Shown: positions 16,393 to 26,057 of the stretch, in pieces
Position numbering within the stretch: the first letter of the stretch is position 1
Layout: each line of letters begins with the position of its first letter
The notes under the pieces: generated by a model
Seen by the model: the letters and a program-made list of their open reading frames with translations, nothing else
What the model was told of the DNA's origin: nothing
Database searches by the model: none
Assembly (NCBI GenBank): GCA_017626325.1
Contig: JAGAIZ010000069.1
Span: 1-45,726 of the forward strand
DNA from: Lachnospiraceae bacterium
GTDB lineage: Bacteria > Bacillota > Clostridia > Lachnospirales > Lachnospiraceae
Direction of reading: 5' to 3'
Length of the DNA stretch: 45,726 bases
Position numbers and translations under genes: made by a program

Positions 16393-17667
16393 ATGAAAAC
16401 AATCAGAGGAAGGCTGCTTGGCACGGTTGCGGCGGCAGTATTTGTCGTACTTTTTGCGGGAGTGCTGGCGGGAAGTATGCAGGTGGGGAAAGCGCAGATC
16501 CAGGGCGCGGTCGTGGCAGCGGCGTTAATCGCAGCGGCAGGAGCCGTGATAACTGCCTTGCTTGTGGCAGGGGCGCTTCGGCAGGTGCTGCCGCCGCTTA
16601 GAGAGCTGAAGCGTTTTGCAAAGGGAGATTTCCGCGAGGACGGCGCTGCAGTATCCGGCGGTATTGCGGAAGGATATAAGAGCGAGGCGGAAGAGATATG
16701 CTGTGCGGCAGAGACGATCAGAACTCAGGTCAGGGAGTCCATCGCGGGGACGAAGGAAGAAGCGGCCGGTATCGAGCAGACAGCCTCCGCGGCTTACAAC
16801 GAGATGGCGATGTTGAATAATAAGATTGACGAGATGGACCAGGTGATGGAGAGCCTGATCGATAAGGTCAGAGAGGCGGCCGGGGAGACCCGGTCCATCA
16901 GCGAGGCCAGCCATGAGATTGGAACGGCGGTCAATGATGTGTCTCTGAAAGCCTCCGAGTCCGCCGATGCTTCCAGAGAGATTACAGAGCGTGCCGACCG
17001 GTTATACACTACCACCATAGAATCCAAGAAACAAGCCAGTCTGATTTATCACAGCACCGAGGAAGAACTGGAGAAGGCCCTTTTGGAAGTAGAGAAAATC
17101 GGCGTGATCAAGACCTTATCTGAGGAAATCGGCGGTATTGCCAGCCAGACGAATCTGATTGCGCTGAATGCGGCCATAGAGGCGGCCAGAGCCGGAGAAG
17201 CGGGGCGGGGCTTTGCGGTAGTTGCGGATGAGGTCAGGAATCTGGCGGAGCATTCTCAGGTTACGGTGGATAAGATACAGAAGGTAATTGATGAGGTGGT
17301 AGGCTCTGTTATGGAGCTTAAGGACAGCGCAGGCAAGCTTCTTGCATTCATGAAGGATCATGTGATCGGCGACTATCATGCTATGGTAGATACGGCGCAG
17401 CAGTACCAGAAGGACGCGGTGTTCTTTGATGGCATGGCGGCGGATCTGGGCGCGTCTGCGCAGGAGATGGGAGCTTCCGTGGAAGAGATGCTGGAGGCGC
17501 TGCAGACTGTGACGGAATTAAACGGCGTGATCGTGACGGAGGTGCAGGAGGTAGCAGCCGCTATGCAGAATACGAACGTGGGTTCCGAAGAAATTCTGCG
17601 TCAGATGTCGATTCTGGAGAGAAGCAGCCGCTCTCTGCAGGAGATTGTGAGCCGTTTTAAGGTTTGA
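16393..17667 (+). CDS. methyl-accepting chemotaxis-type protein with a minimal membrane anchor
   Basis: 424 residues. Two membrane helices (about 8-28 and 37-61) are joined by only about eight residues, so there is no extracellular sensor domain. A HAMP-like linker follows (LKRFAKGDF, 72-80), then a long coiled coil. The conserved signalling tip [20 protein letters not shown]...[16 protein letters not shown] spans about 251-288. The start at 16393 is set by GGGAGGG 7 bp upstream; an earlier in-frame start at 16324 lacks such a site. It ends facing the symporter gene, and the two stop regions overlap by 11 bp. No CheA, CheW or flagellar genes are in the window, so it may signal through a remote array or sense membrane state. 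Confidence 0.85.
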   Translation: MKTIRGRLLGTVAAAVFVVLFAGVLAGSMQVGKAQIQGAVVAAALIAAAGAVITALLVAGALRQVLPPLRELKRFAKGDFREDGAAVSGGIAEGYKSEAEEICCAAETIRTQVRESIAGTKEEAAGIEQTASAAYNEMAMLNNKIDEMDQVMESLIDKVREAAGETRSISEASHEIGTAVNDVSLKASESADASREITERADRLYTTTIESKKQASLIYHSTEEELEKALLEVEKIGVIKTLSEEIGGIASQTNLIALNAAIEAARAGEAGRGFAVVADEVRNLAEHSQVTVDKIQKVIDEVVGSVMELKDSAGKLLAFMKDHVIGDYHAMVDTAQQYQKDAVFFDGMAADLGASAQEMGASVEEMLEALQTVTELNGVIVTEVQEVAAAMQNTNVGSEEILRQMSILERSSRSLQEIVSRFKV

Positions 17668-18952
17668 TGTGATCGCGCAGCAGATAGAGAGCCAGAACGT
17701 TTGGCAGTACCATCAGGGCGTTGATTAAGTCGGTGCATTCCCAGACCAGATTCATGGGAATGATCGCGCCGAAATAGATCATCAGAATATAGGCCAGCTT
17801 ATAACACGGAATACCTTTGTTCCCGCAGAGGTATTCCGTTGCTTTTTCTCCGAAATATGACCAGCCGATCAGCGTGGTGACGGCGAAGGCGGCGAGAGAG
17901 ACGGTCAGAAAGGCGTTTCCCACATAGGGAAGATGGGAGAAAGCCGCCGCCGTCAGGTCGGTCTGTGCCACACCCGCCGCAGAGGCGGGATCATAGAGCA
18001 TATTGGCGACGATGACCAGTCCGGTGATCAGACACATGACCACTGTGTCCCAGAAGACGGCGGTCATGGACACATAGGCCTGAATTCTGGGATTCGGGGC
18101 GTGGGAAGCCGCCGCCGCGATGGCGGAAGTACCGATACCTGCTTCGTTGGTAAACAGCCCCCGGGCGATGCCGTAACGCACCGCGTGCTGCAGCGCGCCG
18201 CCTGCCACGCCGCCTGCGACGCTGGCAAAGGAGAATGCGTCCTTAAGAATCAGAGCGAAGGTGGCGGGAAGCTGTCTGTGGTAGAGCAGCAGAAGCAGCA
18301 GGCAGCCGAACAGGTAGACGAAGCTGATGGCGGGAACCATGCGCTCGCAGATGTTGGCGATGCTTTTTACGCCGCCCAAGATTACGGTGCCTGTCAGAAA
18401 GGCCAGCACGATACCGACCAGATGGGGCGAGATGTGGAAGGTGGCCGAGGCTGCCTGTGTCACGGAATTGGCCTGGGTGGTGCATCCCACGCCGAAGGCG
18501 GCGGCCAGTGTACAGACTGCGTAGACACAGCCTAGAAAATTGTTATGTAAACCATTTTTCAGAACATACATTGGCCCGCCCACATAAGTGCCATCCTCGC
18601 GGCGGCGCCGAAAGAGGACGCTTAAGTAGCATTCGCTGTAGGCGGTAGCCATGCCGAGGATGCCTGTAATCCAGCACCAGAAGATCGCTCCCGGCCCGCC
18701 CAGCGCTACGGCGGTGGATACGCCGATGATGTTGCCTGTACCTAAAGTGGCGGCCAGAGTCGTTGCCAGCGCGGAGAATGGCGAAAGGTTCTGCCCGGTG
18801 TTGTCCGCTTTGCCCATAGAAAGCCGGATGGCGTACCACAGATGTTTTTGGGGAAAGCGCAGCTTGCAGGTAAAGTAGATGTGTGTGCCCATCAGCAGAA
18901 GCAGCAGCGGCAGGCTCCAGAGAAAGTCGTTAAGTCTGTTCAGGATAACCAT
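17657..18952 (-). CDS. AGCS family alanine/glycine:cation symporter
   Basis: 431 residues with about ten to eleven membrane helices. Family signatures are visible, including the segment [20 protein letters not shown] and, later, [23 protein letters not shown] (both in the first third), and later [13 protein letters not shown]. It imports small amino acids with Na+ or H+. Three in-frame ATGs exist (18982, 18973, 18952). GGGAC lies 9-13 bp before 18952 and the others have no ribosome binding site, so the shortest form is used, with some doubt. It is convergent with the receptor gene and divergent from the repeats at 19020. Confidence 0.88.
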   Translation of the reverse strand: MVILNRLNDFLWSLPLLLLLMGTHIYFTCKLRFPQKHLWYAIRLSMGKADNTGQNLSPFSALATTLAATLGTGNIIGVSTAVALGGPGAIFWCWITGILGMATAYSECYLSVLFRRRREDGTYVGGPMYVLKNGLHNNFLGCVYAVCTLAAAFGVGCTTQANSVTQAASATFHISPHLVGIVLAFLTGTVILGGVKSIANICERMVPAISFVYLFGCLLLLLLYHRQLPATFALILKDAFSFASVAGGVAGGALQHAVRYGIARGLFTNEAGIGTSAIAAAASHAPNPRIQAYVSMTAVFWDTVVMCLITGLVIVANMLYDPASAAGVAQTDLTAAAFSHLPYVGNAFLTVSLAAFAVTTLIGWSYFGEKATEYLCGNKGIPCYKLAYILMIYFGAIIPMNLVWECTDLINALMVLPNVLALYLLRDHIKP

Positions 18953-19019
18953 GAGGTTTCGTCCCTTTTGCATTGTTATCATATTATATAGTAGAAACAG
19001 AATAAAAAGAACTGGAATA

Positions 19020-19174
19020 TGATATAATGAGCGTTAGCGAGCGGGAACAGGCGAAGCCTGCTCATCGCGAGCGGCGAATGGCGATCATGAACGAAGTTCA
19101 TGATATAATCGGCGTTAGCGAGCGGGAACAGGCGAAGCCTGCTCATCGCGAGCGGCGAATGGCGATCATGAACA
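19020..19174. repeat. 81-bp tandem repeat with GAA-loop hairpins and internal -10 boxes
   Basis: Two nearly identical copies begin at 19020 and 19101; the second stops being similar near 19174. Each starts with TGATATAAT, a perfect extended -10, and contains CAGGC-GAA-GCCTG. Copy 1 ends in ATCATGAAC-GAA-GTTCATGAT (19084-19104), a 9-bp stem with a GAA loop that spans the copy junction. The unit reads through in frame (peptide SEREQAKPAHRERR), a motif I recall from spurious Lachnospiraceae ORFs, which points to a dispersed repeat family. It lies upstream of the gene at 19205 and may supply its promoter. Confidence 0.7.
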
Positions 19175-19204
19175 AAGAGAACACAGGAAAGGCAGGGGTT
19201 ATTT

Positions 19205-19579
19205 ATGGAAGAAAAGGCGTACGAATGGGCTAAGGCATTGTGCCGTTATGCCGGAGAAGACGAGGAATTTCTGAAGAAATTCTGGAACATGCTTGTACAG
19301 TCTGAAGGTATCTATCAGGAATTTCTCTATTATATGGAGCACCAGAACTTTAGCTGTGCCTATAAGGTGGCAGGCTACAGCCTGATCGATATTATGATCT
19401 GGCAGATGGATCATTTCAAGGCGCAGCTTGACCGGGACCGCTCCGCCATGAAGAGCAACGGAGACAGAATGCTGCTGATGGCCTTCGATACTATGCTGAA
19501 AATGGAGAAAGATCCGGAGTATTACGTGAATCTGATGCTGAACGAGACGGGAACGGATTATCCGGGGAAATTTAGTTAG
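19205..19579 (+). CDS. conserved small protein of unknown function
   Basis: 124 residues, predicted soluble, helical and acidic, with aromatic-rich stretches (FLKKFWNMLV, YQEFLYYMEHQNF). No family name comes to mind, though it has the look of a conserved Lachnospiraceae protein. AGGGG at 19193-19197 lies 7 bp before ATG. The gene is directly downstream of the tandem repeats, whose TATAAT boxes are the only promoter candidates. The nucleoid-associated protein gene follows after 95 bp. Confidence 0.55.
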   Translation: MEEKAYEWAKALCRYAGEDEEFLKKFWNMLVQSEGIYQEFLYYMEHQNFSCAYKVAGYSLIDIMIWQMDHFKAQLDRDRSAMKSNGDRMLLMAFDTMLKMEKDPEYYVNLMLNETGTDYPGKFS

Positions 19580-19674
19580 AATGGGAGTACATAGATGCCG
19601 GGGCTGGAAAAGTATGCCGTCTTGCGGTATGATAGAGGGACAACGTAACAGATTAGGAACAGGAGCCACAGAAG

Positions 19675-20700
19675 ATGAATAAAGAAGATATCAGAATTAA
19701 AAACGTAATCGTCCACATACTGGATTCCACGATTGGTATGCCGGTTCTGTCGGATACGGAGTTAGAATACGGCTCTGAGATTGCGGAATTCTTAAAGGAG
19801 CATATCGCGAAGCTCAGCTCCGGGGACGACGCCAAAGAATGCCGCTTCTACAGAGAAGAGTCGGAGGTTTTCCATATGCTGGAGGAATATGCGGATGATA
19901 ATTTCGTCGCCATCAGCAAGGACATTGCGTCGCTGTTGTATGAGATTATGAGCGGTAATATCGATATTCCGGCGGCGGACCTGATGGTGGTGCGTTTCCG
20001 GGAGGGCGAGGAGGAATATCTGGCCCTTCTCAAGATGAATTATAAGGCGTTGTATACCCACAGGACGATGACGCTTCAGGACGGCGAAGGCAACAGCAAC
20101 GAGATCATAAGGCATAAATCGATTCTGCCCTCCGGGAGCCAGCGGCTTACCGAGGCGGCGATTATAAGGCTGGACGACCTGTCCTTACAGGTTATTGAGA
20201 AAAAATATGAGGTCAACGGCGAGAAGACCAATTATTTTTCCTTCCTTTTCTTAAAATGCAGTTCCCATCTGTCTCACAAGTCCAAGCTGTCCATCGTCAG
20301 CCGGGCCGTGGAGAGCGTACAGAAGGAGGGCTTCGACGAGTCCGAGCGCTTCGAGAAGCAGATGCGTGCGAAGAGCATTATTCAGGAGGAAATCGAGGAA
20401 AACGGCGGTTTCGTCGTGGAAGAACTGGCGGACAGAATCTTCGAAGATCAGCCGGAGCTTAAGGTGGCTTTTCAGGATAAGATGGAGAAGTACGATATGG
20501 TGAAGGAGCAGATACAGCCTCAGAGCGAGAATACGGTGCGCAAGTATCAGAGCCAGCACCTTTACACAGATACCGGAATCGAGATCAAGATACCGATGGA
20601 GCAGTATAAAAACCCGCGCTGCGTGGAGTTTATCACCAACCCGGACGGAACCGTATCGGTACTGATCAAAAATATAGAGCATCTGGAAGCGAAGCTGTAG
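19675..20700 (+). CDS. nucleoid-associated protein, NdpA/YejK family
   Basis: 341 residues, the usual size for the 37-kDa nucleoid-associated protein family (PF04245). Supporting features are the N-terminal KNVIVHILDSTIGMPVLSD segment, the central VVRFREGEEEYLALLKMNY with the YKALYTH block, and the C-terminal region that binds DNA in E. coli YejK. Firmicute members have no settled function. AGGAG (19660-19664) is 10 bp before ATG. It is probably in a loose operon with the genes before and after it. Confidence 0.8.
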   Translation: MNKEDIRIKNVIVHILDSTIGMPVLSDTELEYGSEIAEFLKEHIAKLSSGDDAKECRFYREESEVFHMLEEYADDNFVAISKDIASLLYEIMSGNIDIPAADLMVVRFREGEEEYLALLKMNYKALYTHRTMTLQDGEGNSNEIIRHKSILPSGSQRLTEAAIIRLDDLSLQVIEKKYEVNGEKTNYFSFLFLKCSSHLSHKSKLSIVSRAVESVQKEGFDESERFEKQMRAKSIIQEEIEENGGFVVEELADRIFEDQPELKVAFQDKMEKYDMVKEQIQPQSENTVRKYQSQHLYTDTGIEIKIPMEQYKNPRCVEFITNPDGTVSVLIKNIEHLEAKL

Positions 20701-20806
20701 GAGCGTCCGGGACTCAGGAGAGGCTGCGGTCTGTGCGGCCGGATCATCGGAAGATACGCGGGGGACAGGAAGAGAATATGTAATGCGGCAGGATGGGAGG
20801 ATTTCT

Positions 20807-21970
20807 ATGGGAACAATATTAGATTACCTGAAAGAGTACGGCGGCTATACACTGGAAGAGAAGCCCTTTAGCGATGTAGACAGTCTGATCTTAAGTCAGT
20901 TTGCCTATCTGAAATTCGACGGCATGGTCCCGGGGCCGGAAGAAGCGGGGCAGACGGTCACGCTCTATGATCTGGTCAACCATGCTTCTTACGATCATCT
21001 GTATGCGGACGAACGGTACCGGGAAGATAATATGGCGTTGTTTCTGGGAGTTTACCGGAGCAGACGATTCGGCGACATGAGGATTGGAAATTATGTAAAC
21101 CGAATTGAGCCGGAGCGTGAGACACAGTTTTCCGCAGTAACGTACTGGCTGTCTGACGGCACTTGTTATGTGGCATATCGGGGGACAGACGAAAGTATTG
21201 TGGGCTGGAAGGAAGATTTCAATCTGGCTTTTTCGGAGCCGGTGCCCGCCCAGCTTATGAGTGTGGAATATTTGGAGCAGGCGGCACAGCGCATAGAGGG
21301 GGACTTCTGCGTAGGCGGCCATTCCAAGGGCGGCAATCTGGCGGTGTATGCGGCCATGAACTGCCGGGAAGAGGTACGGCGGCGTATCGGGCGTATCTAC
21401 GATCATGACGGACCGGGCTTCCGTCCGGAGGTCAAGCGGGGCGGCGCCTACAGGGAAATCGAGGAAAGGATTCATAAGACGATCCCCCGCTCCTCCCTGG
21501 TGGGAATGCTGTTGTACTCAGACGGCGTCTATCAGGTAGTGGAGAGCAGGACTCTGGGCGTGGCCCAGCATAATCCTTATACCTGGCTGGTGGACGGAGA
21601 CCATTTCCATATCGTGGATGAGATTCGCGCGGGGCGCAAATTCATGGACGAGGCCTTAAATCAGTGGATTCTTTCCCTGAGCCAGGAGCAGGTGCATACC
21701 TTCGTGGATACCTTTTACCAGATCGTCCTGGCTTCGGAGACAGATAATCTCATAGATTTTACAGGCAACTGGTTTCAGAGTATGCACAAAATCGGGGTGG
21801 CGCTCAAAGAGGTAGACCCGGAGACCGGCAAGGCGATTATCCGGATCATGAAATCTTTGTTTGACATTATGTCCGCCAATGCCAAAGAGCGGTTCAAGGT
21901 CAAAACAGAACTTCAGAAAGAGCGGTTCGACGAGGGTATCAGTCAGTTGGAGCTTCTGTTTAAAAAGTAA
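20807..21970 (+). CDS. Mbeg1-like (DUF2974) putative lipase/esterase
   Basis: 387 residues with an alpha/beta-hydrolase core: oxyanion-type YRGTD (124-128) and nucleophile elbow GGHSKGGN (170-177) with Ser173. The start region (ILSQFAYLKFDG) is the DUF2974/Mbeg1 signature. No signal peptide is seen, so it should act in the cytoplasm or at the inner membrane face; the substrate is unknown. GGGAGG (20795-20800) is 6 bp before ATG 20807; an earlier ATG at 20783 has no such site. Its 3' end overlaps that of the convergent amidotransferase gene by 28 bp. Confidence 0.85.
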   Translation: MGTILDYLKEYGGYTLEEKPFSDVDSLILSQFAYLKFDGMVPGPEEAGQTVTLYDLVNHASYDHLYADERYREDNMALFLGVYRSRRFGDMRIGNYVNRIEPERETQFSAVTYWLSDGTCYVAYRGTDESIVGWKEDFNLAFSEPVPAQLMSVEYLEQAAQRIEGDFCVGGHSKGGNLAVYAAMNCREEVRRRIGRIYDHDGPGFRPEVKRGGAYREIEERIHKTIPRSSLVGMLLYSDGVYQVVESRTLGVAQHNPYTWLVDGDHFHIVDEIRAGRKFMDEALNQWILSLSQEQVHTFVDTFYQIVLASETDNLIDFTGNWFQSMHKIGVALKEVDPETGKAIIRIMKSLFDIMSANAKERFKVKTELQKERFDEGISQLELLFKK

Positions 21971-22611
21971 GGAAAGCGTGCAAGCGACAGAAAATAATGG
22001 AACAGCATATCGCCGCCGTGCTGGAATATCCTCTCCGGATGCCATTGTACGGCCATCACCGGAAGCGTGCGGTGAATCAGTCCTTCGATGACATTGTCCC
22101 CGGCGCGGCAGACGGGGATCAGATTATCCCCCAGACGGGCGATTGCCTGGTGGTGGGCGGAATTGACCAGCGTGCTGCTGCCGTAGAGCTGATAGAAGAA
22201 ATCCCGGCGGGTCAGGGCGCTGTGGTAGACGTAGTGGCGCTGGTCTTTTCCAATCCATTTGTGGCGGTCCGCGGTGGCGATATCCTGCGTAATAGTGCCG
22301 CCGAAACGGACGTTGATAAGCTGCATTCCCTTGCAGATGCCAAGCACAGGCTTTTCCATGGAAAGGAAAAGATCCAGCGCCTGAAACTGCAAAAGATCCA
22401 GTTCCGTATCTATATTTTGGGAACCGTGATTGGTCTGGCCGAAGAAAGCGGGCGTAATGTCCCCGCCGCCCGGCAAAAGCAGATGGGAAGCGCCGGAGGC
22501 CTCCCCGGGGTCCAAGGTGGTGAAGCAGGAAAGTCCGAGCATGCCGGCGGCTTTCTCATAATTGACAGTGTCCCGGGCGCGGCCGACGATGGCAAGAGAT
22601 AAATGTTCCAT
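21943..22611 (-). CDS. class I glutamine amidotransferase-like hydrolase (peptidase C26)
   Basis: 222 residues. The catalytic triad of the gamma-glutamyl-GABA hydrolase/PuuD type is present: Cys93 in GICKGMQ, His191 and Glu193 in QWHPE, with the LLPGGGDI oxyanion segment (45-52). These enzymes hydrolyse gamma-glutamyl bonds. The body is slightly shorter than PuuD (about 250). Of two in-frame starts, ATG 22611 has AAAGGAAC upstream and is preferred over 22677. It stands alone on the minus strand and diverges from the arabinan locus. Confidence 0.8.
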   Translation of the reverse strand: MEHLSLAIVGRARDTVNYEKAAGMLGLSCFTTLDPGEASGASHLLLPGGGDITPAFFGQTNHGSQNIDTELDLLQFQALDLFLSMEKPVLGICKGMQLINVRFGGTITQDIATADRHKWIGKDQRHYVYHSALTRRDFFYQLYGSSTLVNSAHHQAIARLGDNLIPVCRAGDNVIEGLIHRTLPVMAVQWHPERIFQHGGDMLFHYFLSLARFPYFLNRSSN

Positions 22612-22745
22612 AAGCAGTTCCTTTCGCTTCGTTTTAAACGTACTATTATGATATGCTGATCTGCATGTTTCGTGCAATTTTTCCGTTATTCCTATGAAAT
22701 TGATAAAGAAATTGTATATTTTTATGGTAAAATTAAAAATAACAG

Positions 22746-22774
22746 TTGCTTTATATGAATCTATCCAATATAAT
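22746..22774 (+). promoter_or_regulatory. promoter of the arabinose-glycosidase operon
   Basis: TTGCTT (22746-22751), 17-bp spacer, perfect TATAAT (22769-22774), in a very AT-rich block. A second possible promoter is TTGATA-17-TATGGT beginning near 22699. Confidence 0.55.
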
Positions 22775-22850
22775 TTAGATAGAATTAAAATAATTTAATA
22801 TAATAAATAGTACCTGAAACAAAGCTTTACATGGTAGTATGGAGGACAAA

Positions 22851-23801
22851 ATGAAGGACGAAAAACAATTACTTTACAACAAGCCATGGATTTTACAGCG
22901 CGCTGACCCTTATGTGTATAAGCATACGGACGGCTCTTATTATTTCACAGCGTCTGTACCGGCCTACGACGGTATCGTACTTCGCCGGGCGGACACGCTG
23001 GCGGGACTTGCCGATGCCGAAGAGGTGGAGATCTGGCACAAGCATGAATCCGGCATTATGAGCATTCATATCTGGGCGCCGGAGCTTCATTATATTAACG
23101 GTGCGTGGTATATCTACTACGCAGGCGGCGATAAGGATGATATCTGGCAGATCAGACCCTATGTGCTGGAATGTAAGGACGAAGATCCGTTGACGGGCAC
23201 ATGGGTGGAGAAAGGCAAAATGGGAAGGGCTGACGACGACGAGTTCTCTTTTGAAGCCTTTTCCTTAGATGCGACCGTCTTCGAGAACAAGGGCAAATGG
23301 TATTATATCTGGGCGGAGAAGGTAGGCGTCGGCAAGCAGATTTCCAATCTTTACATAGGCGAGATGGAGACGCCGTATAAGTTAAAGACCGTACAGGTGC
23401 TCCTGACGACGCCCGATTACGACTGGGAGCGCGTAGGCTTCTGGGTCAACGAGGGTCCCGCCATCCTGAAACGTAACGGTAAGATTTTCATGACCTATTC
23501 CGCTTCCGAGACGGGCGTAGCCTACTGTATGGGTATGCTGACCGCGGACGAGGACGCGGACCTGTTAGACCCGTTATCCTGGAAGAAGGAGCGTTATCCG
23601 GTACTTAAGTCTGACGCTTCCGTGGGGATCTATGGACCGGGACACAATAGCTTTACCGTGGATGAAGAGGGCAACGATATTCTGGTATATCATGCCAGAA
23701 CAGAGACGGAAATCGTGGGCGATCCGCTGTATAACCCCAATCGCCACGCCATGCTGATGAAGTTCGGCTGGAAGGACGGCAGGCCTGTATTTGAGTTTTA
23801 A
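22851..23801 (+). CDS. GH43 family glycoside hydrolase (arabinofuranosidase/xylosidase)
   Basis: 316 residues, a single five-bladed propeller catalytic domain. The expected acidic residues are visible: Asp19 in RADPYVYKH (base), Asp140 in SLDATVF (pKa modulator) and Glu201 in WVNEGPAI (acid). There is no signal peptide, so it works on imported oligosaccharides. ATG 22851 follows GGAGG (22841-22845) by 5 bp; the ATG at 22839 overlaps the ribosome binding site and is rejected. It is followed 99 bp later by GH51, and together they should release arabinose from arabino-oligosaccharides brought in by the ABC importer at 26058. Confidence 0.88.
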   Translation: MKDEKQLLYNKPWILQRADPYVYKHTDGSYYFTASVPAYDGIVLRRADTLAGLADAEEVEIWHKHESGIMSIHIWAPELHYINGAWYIYYAGGDKDDIWQIRPYVLECKDEDPLTGTWVEKGKMGRADDDEFSFEAFSLDATVFENKGKWYYIWAEKVGVGKQISNLYIGEMETPYKLKTVQVLLTTPDYDWERVGFWVNEGPAILKRNGKIFMTYSASETGVAYCMGMLTADEDADLLDPLSWKKERYPVLKSDASVGIYGPGHNSFTVDEEGNDILVYHARTETEIVGDPLYNPNRHAMLMKFGWKDGRPVFEF

Positions 23802-23900
23802 CAAAACAGGAGTGAAAATTTAAAACCGCAGGCTTGTATCCGCGCGCTGTCCGGTGCAAACCTGTTATGAGCAGAAAGCGGCGCAGAAATGAGGTTAGGT

Positions 23901-25409
23901 ATGGCAAAATTATTTATTAACGAGAAAAACAAAAAGGGTCACATCAACGCTGAGATCTACGGACATTTCTCCGAGCATCTGGGCAGATGTATCTACGAGG
24001 GACTTTATGTGGGAGAGGACTCTGATATCCCCAACGTCAACGGCATGCGCAAGGATGTGGTAGAGGCCTTAAAGGAAATGAAGATTCCGGTACTGCGCTG
24101 GCCGGGCGGATGCTTTGCCGACGAGTATCACTGGAAGGACGGTATCGGCCCTAAGGAGAACCGCAAGAAGATGATCAACACTCACTGGGGCGGCGTTGTG
24201 GAGGACAACAGCTTCGGTACGCATGAATTCTTCGAGCTGTGTGAGCAGCTTGGCTGTAAGACTTATATCAATGGCAACGTGGGAAGCGGCACGGTGCAGG
24301 AGATGAGCGAGTGGGTGGAATATATGACCTTCAACGGCGTATCCCCGATGGCTGACCTGCGTAAGCAGAACGGCCATGAAGAACCATGGAAAATCGATTA
24401 TTTCGGCGTGGGCAATGAGAACTGGGGCTGCGGCGGCAATATGACGCCGGAGTATTATGCGAATCTGTACAGAAGATATCAGACTTATGTCAGACAGTAC
24501 GACGAGAAGAAGTCTATTAAGAAGATCTGCGGCGGCCCTAACGTGGCTGACTATTTCTGGACAGAGGGCGTGCTCAAGACCTGTTTCCAGCCGCCGCATC
24601 CTGATTTCGCGCACGGCTATATGGACGGTCTGTCCCTTCATTATTATGTACATCCCGAAGGCTGGGAGATCAAAGGCTCCGCGACGGACTTCGACGATAA
24701 GGTATGGTACAAGACACTGGCGAAAGCAGAGTATATCGAAGAGTTAATCGAGCGTCACGGCGCGATCATGGATCAGTATGACCCGGAGAAGAAGATCGGC
24801 ATGATCGTGGACGAGTGGGGCTGCTGGTTTACCGTAGAGCCGGGTACGAATCCCGGATTCCTGTATCAGCAGAACACGATGAGAGACGCTCTTGTGGCAG
24901 GCGTATCCTTAAATATATTCAACAAGCATTGTGACCGTGTGAAGATGGCCTGCATCGCGCAGATGGTGAATGTATTGCAGTCCGTGATCCTGACGGAAGG
25001 CCCGAAGATGATTCTGACGCCTACCTACCATGTATTCCATATGTATAAGCATCATCAGGACGCAGAGCTTGTGGAGAGCTATATCGAGGGCAATAAGACC
25101 ATCGGTGTGGAAGAAGCGTACCAGGTGCCGTTCTTGGACGAGTCTGTATCTGTAGACGCGGAAGGTTACGTGAATGTAACTCTGAATAATCTGTCCGTGA
25201 CAGAGGACGCGCCTGTGGAGATCAGCTTCGCGGAGCTTGTGCCTGTCGAGATTACGGCGGCTGTCCTGCAGGAAGAAATGCATGCGCACAATACCTTCGA
25301 CGACCCGGAGAAGGTAAAAGAAGAAGCCTTTACTGCCTACGAAGTAAAGGATGGTAAAATCTGCTTTACGGCGCCTGCTTGCAGCGTTATCAGTTTCCGT
25401 ATAAAATAA
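23901..25409 (+). CDS. GH51 alpha-L-arabinofuranosidase, cytoplasmic
   Basis: 502 residues, the standard length. The TIM-barrel carries the acid/base Glu173 in [11 protein letters not shown] and the nucleophile Glu305 in IVDEWGCWF; the early strand [14 protein letters not shown] (65-78) is also diagnostic. A C-terminal beta domain follows from about 400. It removes terminal arabinofuranose from oligosaccharides. No signal peptide. GAGG (23890-23893) before ATG 23901 fixes the start over ATG 23889. It is in one operon with GH43. Confidence 0.93.
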   Translation: MAKLFINEKNKKGHINAEIYGHFSEHLGRCIYEGLYVGEDSDIPNVNGMRKDVVEALKEMKIPVLRWPGGCFADEYHWKDGIGPKENRKKMINTHWGGVVEDNSFGTHEFFELCEQLGCKTYINGNVGSGTVQEMSEWVEYMTFNGVSPMADLRKQNGHEEPWKIDYFGVGNENWGCGGNMTPEYYANLYRRYQTYVRQYDEKKSIKKICGGPNVADYFWTEGVLKTCFQPPHPDFAHGYMDGLSLHYYVHPEGWEIKGSATDFDDKVWYKTLAKAEYIEELIERHGAIMDQYDPEKKIGMIVDEWGCWFTVEPGTNPGFLYQQNTMRDALVAGVSLNIFNKHCDRVKMACIAQMVNVLQSVILTEGPKMILTPTYHVFHMYKHHQDAELVESYIEGNKTIGVEEAYQVPFLDESVSVDAEGYVNVTLNNLSVTEDAPVEISFAELVPVEITAAVLQEEMHAHNTFDDPEKVKEEAFTAYEVKDGKICFTAPACSVISFRIK

Positions 25410-25473
25410 AGAGTGAGCAGTACAGAGTGAGAATTGCTCATAAATGAGCATCAGATTGAAAGGCGACAGGGAT

Positions 25474-25755
25474 ATGGAACAGGACAAACAGACAAGGCAG
25501 CGGCGGATGTGCCGCAAGTGCCTGACCAGAGATATGGATCAGGCGGCTTATTTCGAGAATCTGCATACCTATATCGCCAATCTGGACGATGAACTGAAAG
25601 TGGAGGAGCCGCTTTATGAGGAGCGGCTCCTCGTCTGTAAGGCGTGCGATCTTTTGGCGGACGGCATGTGCAGGGCCTGCGGCTGTTATGTGGAGCTTCG
25701 GGCGGTCATGAAGAAGAACGGATGTCCTTACGATAAGTGGTGCGCATATCGATAA
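25474..25755 (+). CDS. DUF6171 small cysteine-rich protein
   Basis: 93 residues from ATG 25474. Paired cysteines are arranged as CRKC near the N-terminus, CKAC mid-protein, then CRACGC and a last CPYDKWC, which suggests one or two zinc sites. It belongs to the uncharacterised DUF6171 family common in Lachnospiraceae. An earlier ATG at 25444 lacks a ribosome binding site; CAGGGAT just before 25474 is weak. It sits 64 bp behind GH51, so it may be co-transcribed, but no functional link to arabinan use is known. Confidence 0.7.
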   Translation: MEQDKQTRQRRMCRKCLTRDMDQAAYFENLHTYIANLDDELKVEEPLYEERLLVCKACDLLADGMCRACGCYVELRAVMKKNGCPYDKWCAYR

Positions 25756-25832
25756 AGAGTCATCTTTTCCGTACATCTATTTTTATTCTTTTCTAAATAT
25801 TTCAAAAAAATCTAAAATAATTCAAATGGGTA

Positions 25833-25861
25833 TTGACGTATTACAATAGCTATTGTACAAT
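25833..25861 (+). promoter_or_regulatory. strong promoter of the sugar ABC importer
   Basis: TTGACG (25833-25838), exact 17-bp spacer, TACAAT (25856-25861). It is close to consensus and fits the high expression expected of a binding protein. Confidence 0.7.
25842..25857. promoter_or_regulatory. perfect 16-bp palindrome: probable operator
   Basis: TACAATAGCTATTGTA fills the spacer and touches the -10 box, a classic repressor position. A dimeric repressor (LacI, GntR or similar) bound here would block RNA polymerase. The regulator gene is not in this window. Confidence 0.55.
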
Positions 25862-26057
25862 ATGAACATAAGATAACCAACAAAAAAAAAAAAATGTGCA
25901 AGTTGCTTAATAGATGAGCGGCGGTAAAAGAAAAGAAATCACATTTTTTGTGCAAAAGTGTTCGTTTTATATATTTAGCTAAATTAGTTTAATGATTGAA
26001 CGATACTTGTTGGGAATCTGAGAAATTTTTTTCATTGATTAAAAAGGAGGAAAAGTA

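Larger units (their letters stand above)
25756..26057. other. 302-bp promoter and long leader of the binding-protein gene
   Basis: No gene. It holds a strong promoter (25833-25861), a palindrome inside it, a run of 13 A residues near 25881-25893 and an untranslated leader of about 190 nt. A possible second promoter is TTGTGC (about 25950) with TATATT. No riboswitch fold is recognised. Confidence 0.55.

Noticed and set aside
19020-19174. CRISPR array
   Set aside because: Two adjacent 81-bp copies without spacers; no cas genes anywhere in the window.
19027-19233. 68-residue reading frame across the tandem repeats
   Set aside because: Its peptide is two copies of the repeat unit read through; no ribosome binding site, and it overlaps the real gene at 19205.
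25862-26057. riboswitch in the long leader of the binding-protein gene
   Set aside because: No known aptamer motif and no terminator hairpin before the start codon.
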